A DNA stretch of 22,926 nt, from contig JACKBR010000067.1 in the NCBI GenBank assembly GCA_020634495.1, forward strand, positions 1-22,926. Direction: 5' to 3'. Below are positions 22,656-22,926 of the stretch, piece by piece. The notes under the pieces were generated by a model that searched no databases, was not told where the DNA came from, and saw only the letters and a list, made by a program, of their open reading frames with translations. Within the stretch, counting starts at the first letter, position 1; every line of letters begins with the position of its first letter. Source of the stretch: Ardenticatenaceae bacterium. GTDB lineage: Bacteria > Chloroflexota > Anaerolineae > Promineifilales > Promineifilaceae. The position numbers and the translations under genes were made by a program.

Positions 22656-22926
22656 AACGACTATATGCCCAAGGCCACCCGTCCGGCGAATCAACCAGGC
22701 CCGCCTTGACCGGATTATTCAGCACATACTGCCGAATTCGCTGTAACTCTGCTTCGTCGCGTACAATGTGGTCATAGCTTTCATGCTGCCAGAACTGACC
22801 TTGACGGCCTAATATTTTGTTTGCGGATACGGCCGTATACCGCTTCAATGAATGCAGAATGGAAGACAAAGCATAATAAACCCCCGGCTCTTTCTCCAAA
22901 GGCTGAAACACAAGATGTGTATGATT
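22642..22926 (-). mobile_element. HUH (Y1) transposase, RAYT-like, C-terminal part
   Basis: Open to the window edge; about 94 residues of the 3' end of a gene whose start lies outside. It carries the HUH metal motif in NHTHLVFQPLE at the very edge and, in the region where the tyrosine helix lies, SILHSLKRYTAVSANKILG, followed by FWQHESYDHIVRDEAELQRI and YVLNNPVKAGLV, the hallmark of REP-associated tyrosine transposases (IS200-like superfamily, TnpA_REP). Such proteins are single-copy and associated with dispersed palindromic repeats. No IS end is visible on the near side except the 22-bp palindrome overlapping the stop. One ACGGCCGT (22829). Confidence 0.85.

Larger units (their letters stand above)
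526..22836. repeat. Highly iterated palindrome ACGGCCGT (41 dispersed copies)
   Basis: Start positions counted by eye: 526, 608, 797, 1498, 1823, 1909, 2082, 4158, 4902, 6373, 7805, 8195, 8718, 9047, 9455, 10199, 10638, 11017, 11100, 13010, 13408, 13606, 13792, 14635, 14695, 14911, 15458, 16232, 16467, 16779, 17558, 18442, 18463, 18804, 18979, 19219, 19262, 20914, 20977, 21052, 22829. 34 lie in genes and 7 between genes. Most are extended to AACGGCCGTT or ACGGCCGTTT. In genes they read as Thr-Ala-Val (15), Gly-Arg (13) or Arg-Pro (6), so all three frames are used. Less than one copy is expected by chance. Confidence 0.93.

Overview
The window is a bacterial chromosome segment, almost certainly from an uncultured or environmental member of the Chloroflexota (Anaerolineae-like). 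That placement is an inference from protein style, intergenic repeat types and gene mix; no rRNA or other marker gene is present. No tRNA, rRNA, CRISPR array or phage module was recognised.

Layout. (1) 1-9.5 kb is a nitrogen-assimilation block: the N-terminal two thirds of glutamate synthase (gltB, minus strand), then divergently an ammonium transporter (amtB), a 63-residue one-helix membrane protein, a type III glutamine synthetase, a soluble GAF-GAF-HisKA_2 sensor kinase and a response regulator with a C-terminal ANTAR (RNA-binding antitermination) domain. A Rho-independent terminator lies inside the amtB leader with no same-strand gene in front of it. A second lies between amtB and the glutamine synthetase genes. 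Both are entered through the same short core (GGYCARGACGCC). The simplest reading is a two-component antitermination circuit controlling nitrogen genes; no PII gene is present. (2) 9.5-13.5 kb, minus strand: a retropepsin-like aspartic protease directly joined to a ribbon-helix-helix-like protein, ClpC, and a small PPOX-fold protein. (3) 13.5-16.3 kb, minus strand: glutamate racemase, a class-I glutamine-amidotransferase-like peptidase (C26), ribosomal protein L19 with a structured leader, and a 65-residue conserved-looking protein. (4) 16.3-19.1 kb, plus strand: prolyl-tRNA synthetase (two one-base frameshifts) and a nucleoside deoxyribosyltransferase-like gene bracketed by composite direct repeats. 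(5) 19.1-20.7 kb: a VapBC toxin-antitoxin pair and an AT-rich six-helix membrane protein of unknown function. (6) 20.7-22.9 kb: adenine deaminase carrying ten one-base indels, and the start-less end of an HUH (Y1, RAYT-like) transposase.

The most striking whole-window signal is the octamer palindrome ACGGCCGT. I count 41 copies by eye (well under one expected by chance): 34 inside genes in all three reading frames and on genes of both orientations, and 7 between genes. It behaves like a highly iterated palindrome comparable in style to cyanobacterial HIP1 but with a different sequence. Two neighbouring copies form the terminator of proS. A second layer consists of several families of short low-complexity intergenic repeats. 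Two of these have landed in frame inside genes (gltB and adenine deaminase), and others form the 3' ends of genes.
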